From NCBI GenBank assembly GCA_031431125.1, contig JANPCX010000015.1:119633-183632 (forward strand): DNA of 64,000 nucleotides. Direction: 5' to 3'. The stretch comes from JANPCX01 sp031431125. Its GTDB lineage: Bacteria; Pseudomonadota; Gammaproteobacteria; Burkholderiales; Burkholderiaceae_C. The notes under the pieces were generated by a model. The model made no database searches. It had not been told where the DNA came from and saw only the letters and a list, made by a program, of their open reading frames with translations. This document shows, one piece after another, positions 63,580-64,000 of the stretch. Positions within the stretch are counted from its first letter, which is position 1, and each line of letters starts with the position of its first letter. Position numbers and translations under genes: made by a program.

Positions 63580-63853
63580 CCTGACAACCCAAATTTTGAG
63601 CGCCGCGACGATGCCAGATTGGTCGAAAAAGCGGTCAATCCCCAGCCATATCCACCACGGCGCCTGTGCCCACCGCTGTGAAAGGGTGCAATTCGAGGTG
63701 ATCTGTCACACCGACATGCCCCGCAAGCCATGATTCCCGTGCCGGCGCAATGCTCTCCGTCGAAGTTTGTTCACTGGAAAAATCTTGGCTGAACCGCATC
63801 GAACCCGTGCAACCGCAGTCGTCGGCGGTGATACGACTGGGCCTCTAGTGTCG
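63580..63853. other. Gene-free region before the edge element
   Basis: No gene, palindrome or RNA structure was recognised. Short open frames here lack ribosome sites and family resemblance. Confidence 0.4.
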
Positions 63854-64000
63854 TGAGTTAGAAGTTCGTTGAAAAAATAAGTTTGACGAAATCGGTGCCA
63901 GGCAAGGCGCAAAGCACAGCAATGCCCCGTGGCATTGCGAGCATTTGCAACGCCGCATGGCGTCGATTTCGACGGACTTATTCAACGAACTTCTAACTCA
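63854..64000. mobile_element. MITE-like element with inverted terminal repeats (at window edge)
   Basis: The first 20 bp (TGAGTTAGAAGTTCGTTGAA) are the exact reverse complement of the last 20 bp of the window. The inner parts also pair with few mismatches (AAATCGGTGCCAGGC against its partner GCATGGCGTCGATTT), and a central GCAATGCC/GGCATTGC pair closes the hairpin. So the whole 147 bp can fold into one long stem. There is no room for a transposase. The right boundary may continue beyond the window, so a target duplication cannot be checked. Confidence 0.72.

Noticed and set aside
63706..63912. 68-codon minus-strand frame near the right edge
   Set aside because: It runs into the hairpin element and lacks a ribosome site and any recognisable pattern.

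Overview
The window reads as a chromosomal segment of a betaproteobacterium of the order Burkholderiales, most likely a member of the Comamonadaceae. The reasons are high-GC coding sequence, a Bug-type tripartite tricarboxylate receptor, a MutL that keeps the endonuclease motif missing from E. coli MutL, and family-typical neighbourhoods such as pcm-like/rhodanese/tolC. A sigma-28-type promoter in front of a chemotaxis receptor suggests a flagellated, chemotactic cell. This assignment is inference; no rRNA gene is present. The window is mostly ordinary core and transport genes, with accessory patches at both edges and around 18.5-20.4, 40-48 and 48-57 kb.

Left edge (1-4 kb): two tandem, diverged copies of a block [3' part of xerD, leader, LivK-type binding protein]. 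The outer binding-protein copy runs off the window and its xerD piece is a frameshifted remnant; the inner copy has the intact xerD. A Bug receptor gene and a clear terminator follow. From 4 to 20 kb come core genes: queG back-to-back with tsaE-amiC, an HD-GYP response regulator, a DedA protein, mutL, an RluF-like pseudouridine synthase with a long basic N-terminal tail, an OmpA-like lipoprotein, tRNA-Gly(CCC), dacB, trmB and a flippase. A small ribbon-helix-helix/coiled-coil gene pair has a recognisable promoter and operator, and a mesX-like (DUF1852) gene follows.

20-32 kb, all minus strand: the xdhA-xdhB-xdhC xanthine dehydrogenase set, uppP, a DUF1439 lipoprotein, a MacA/MacB-type export operon whose adaptor carries an inserted helical domain, and a DUF4397 lipoprotein. 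32-40 kb, plus strand: an RND efflux operon (TetR regulator with palindromic operator, adaptor, a small AT-richer membrane gene, RND pump), then a pcm-like methyltransferase, a rhodanese and a TolC-family protein.

40-48 kb: the most unusual part. A radical SAM enzyme is translationally coupled to two exported DUF547 proteins and followed by a peroxiredoxin-like protein, an exported DUF302 protein, an exported rhodanese, an AraC regulator coupled to an EamA transporter, thioredoxin, an AhpD-like protein and an exported YHS-domain protein, closed by a strong terminator. The gene content suggests a radical-SAM-derived product or modification handled in the envelope together with thiol redox proteins; that role is inference.

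48-64 kb: an SDR gene remnant, a secreted propeller-like protein, a minus-strand run (GT2 transferase, small Cys-pair secreted protein, outer-membrane barrel, GT-C-like membrane transferase), dbpA, a secreted protein combining an NBR1-type Ig-like domain with a PASTA domain, a YgjP-type metalloprotein, small DUF4177 and membrane proteins, a DUF2845 protein, a DODA-type dioxygenase, an ABC permease without an adjacent ATPase, and a chemotaxis receptor. The right edge ends in a 147-bp hairpin element with at least 20-bp perfect terminal inverted repeats, which looks like a MITE.
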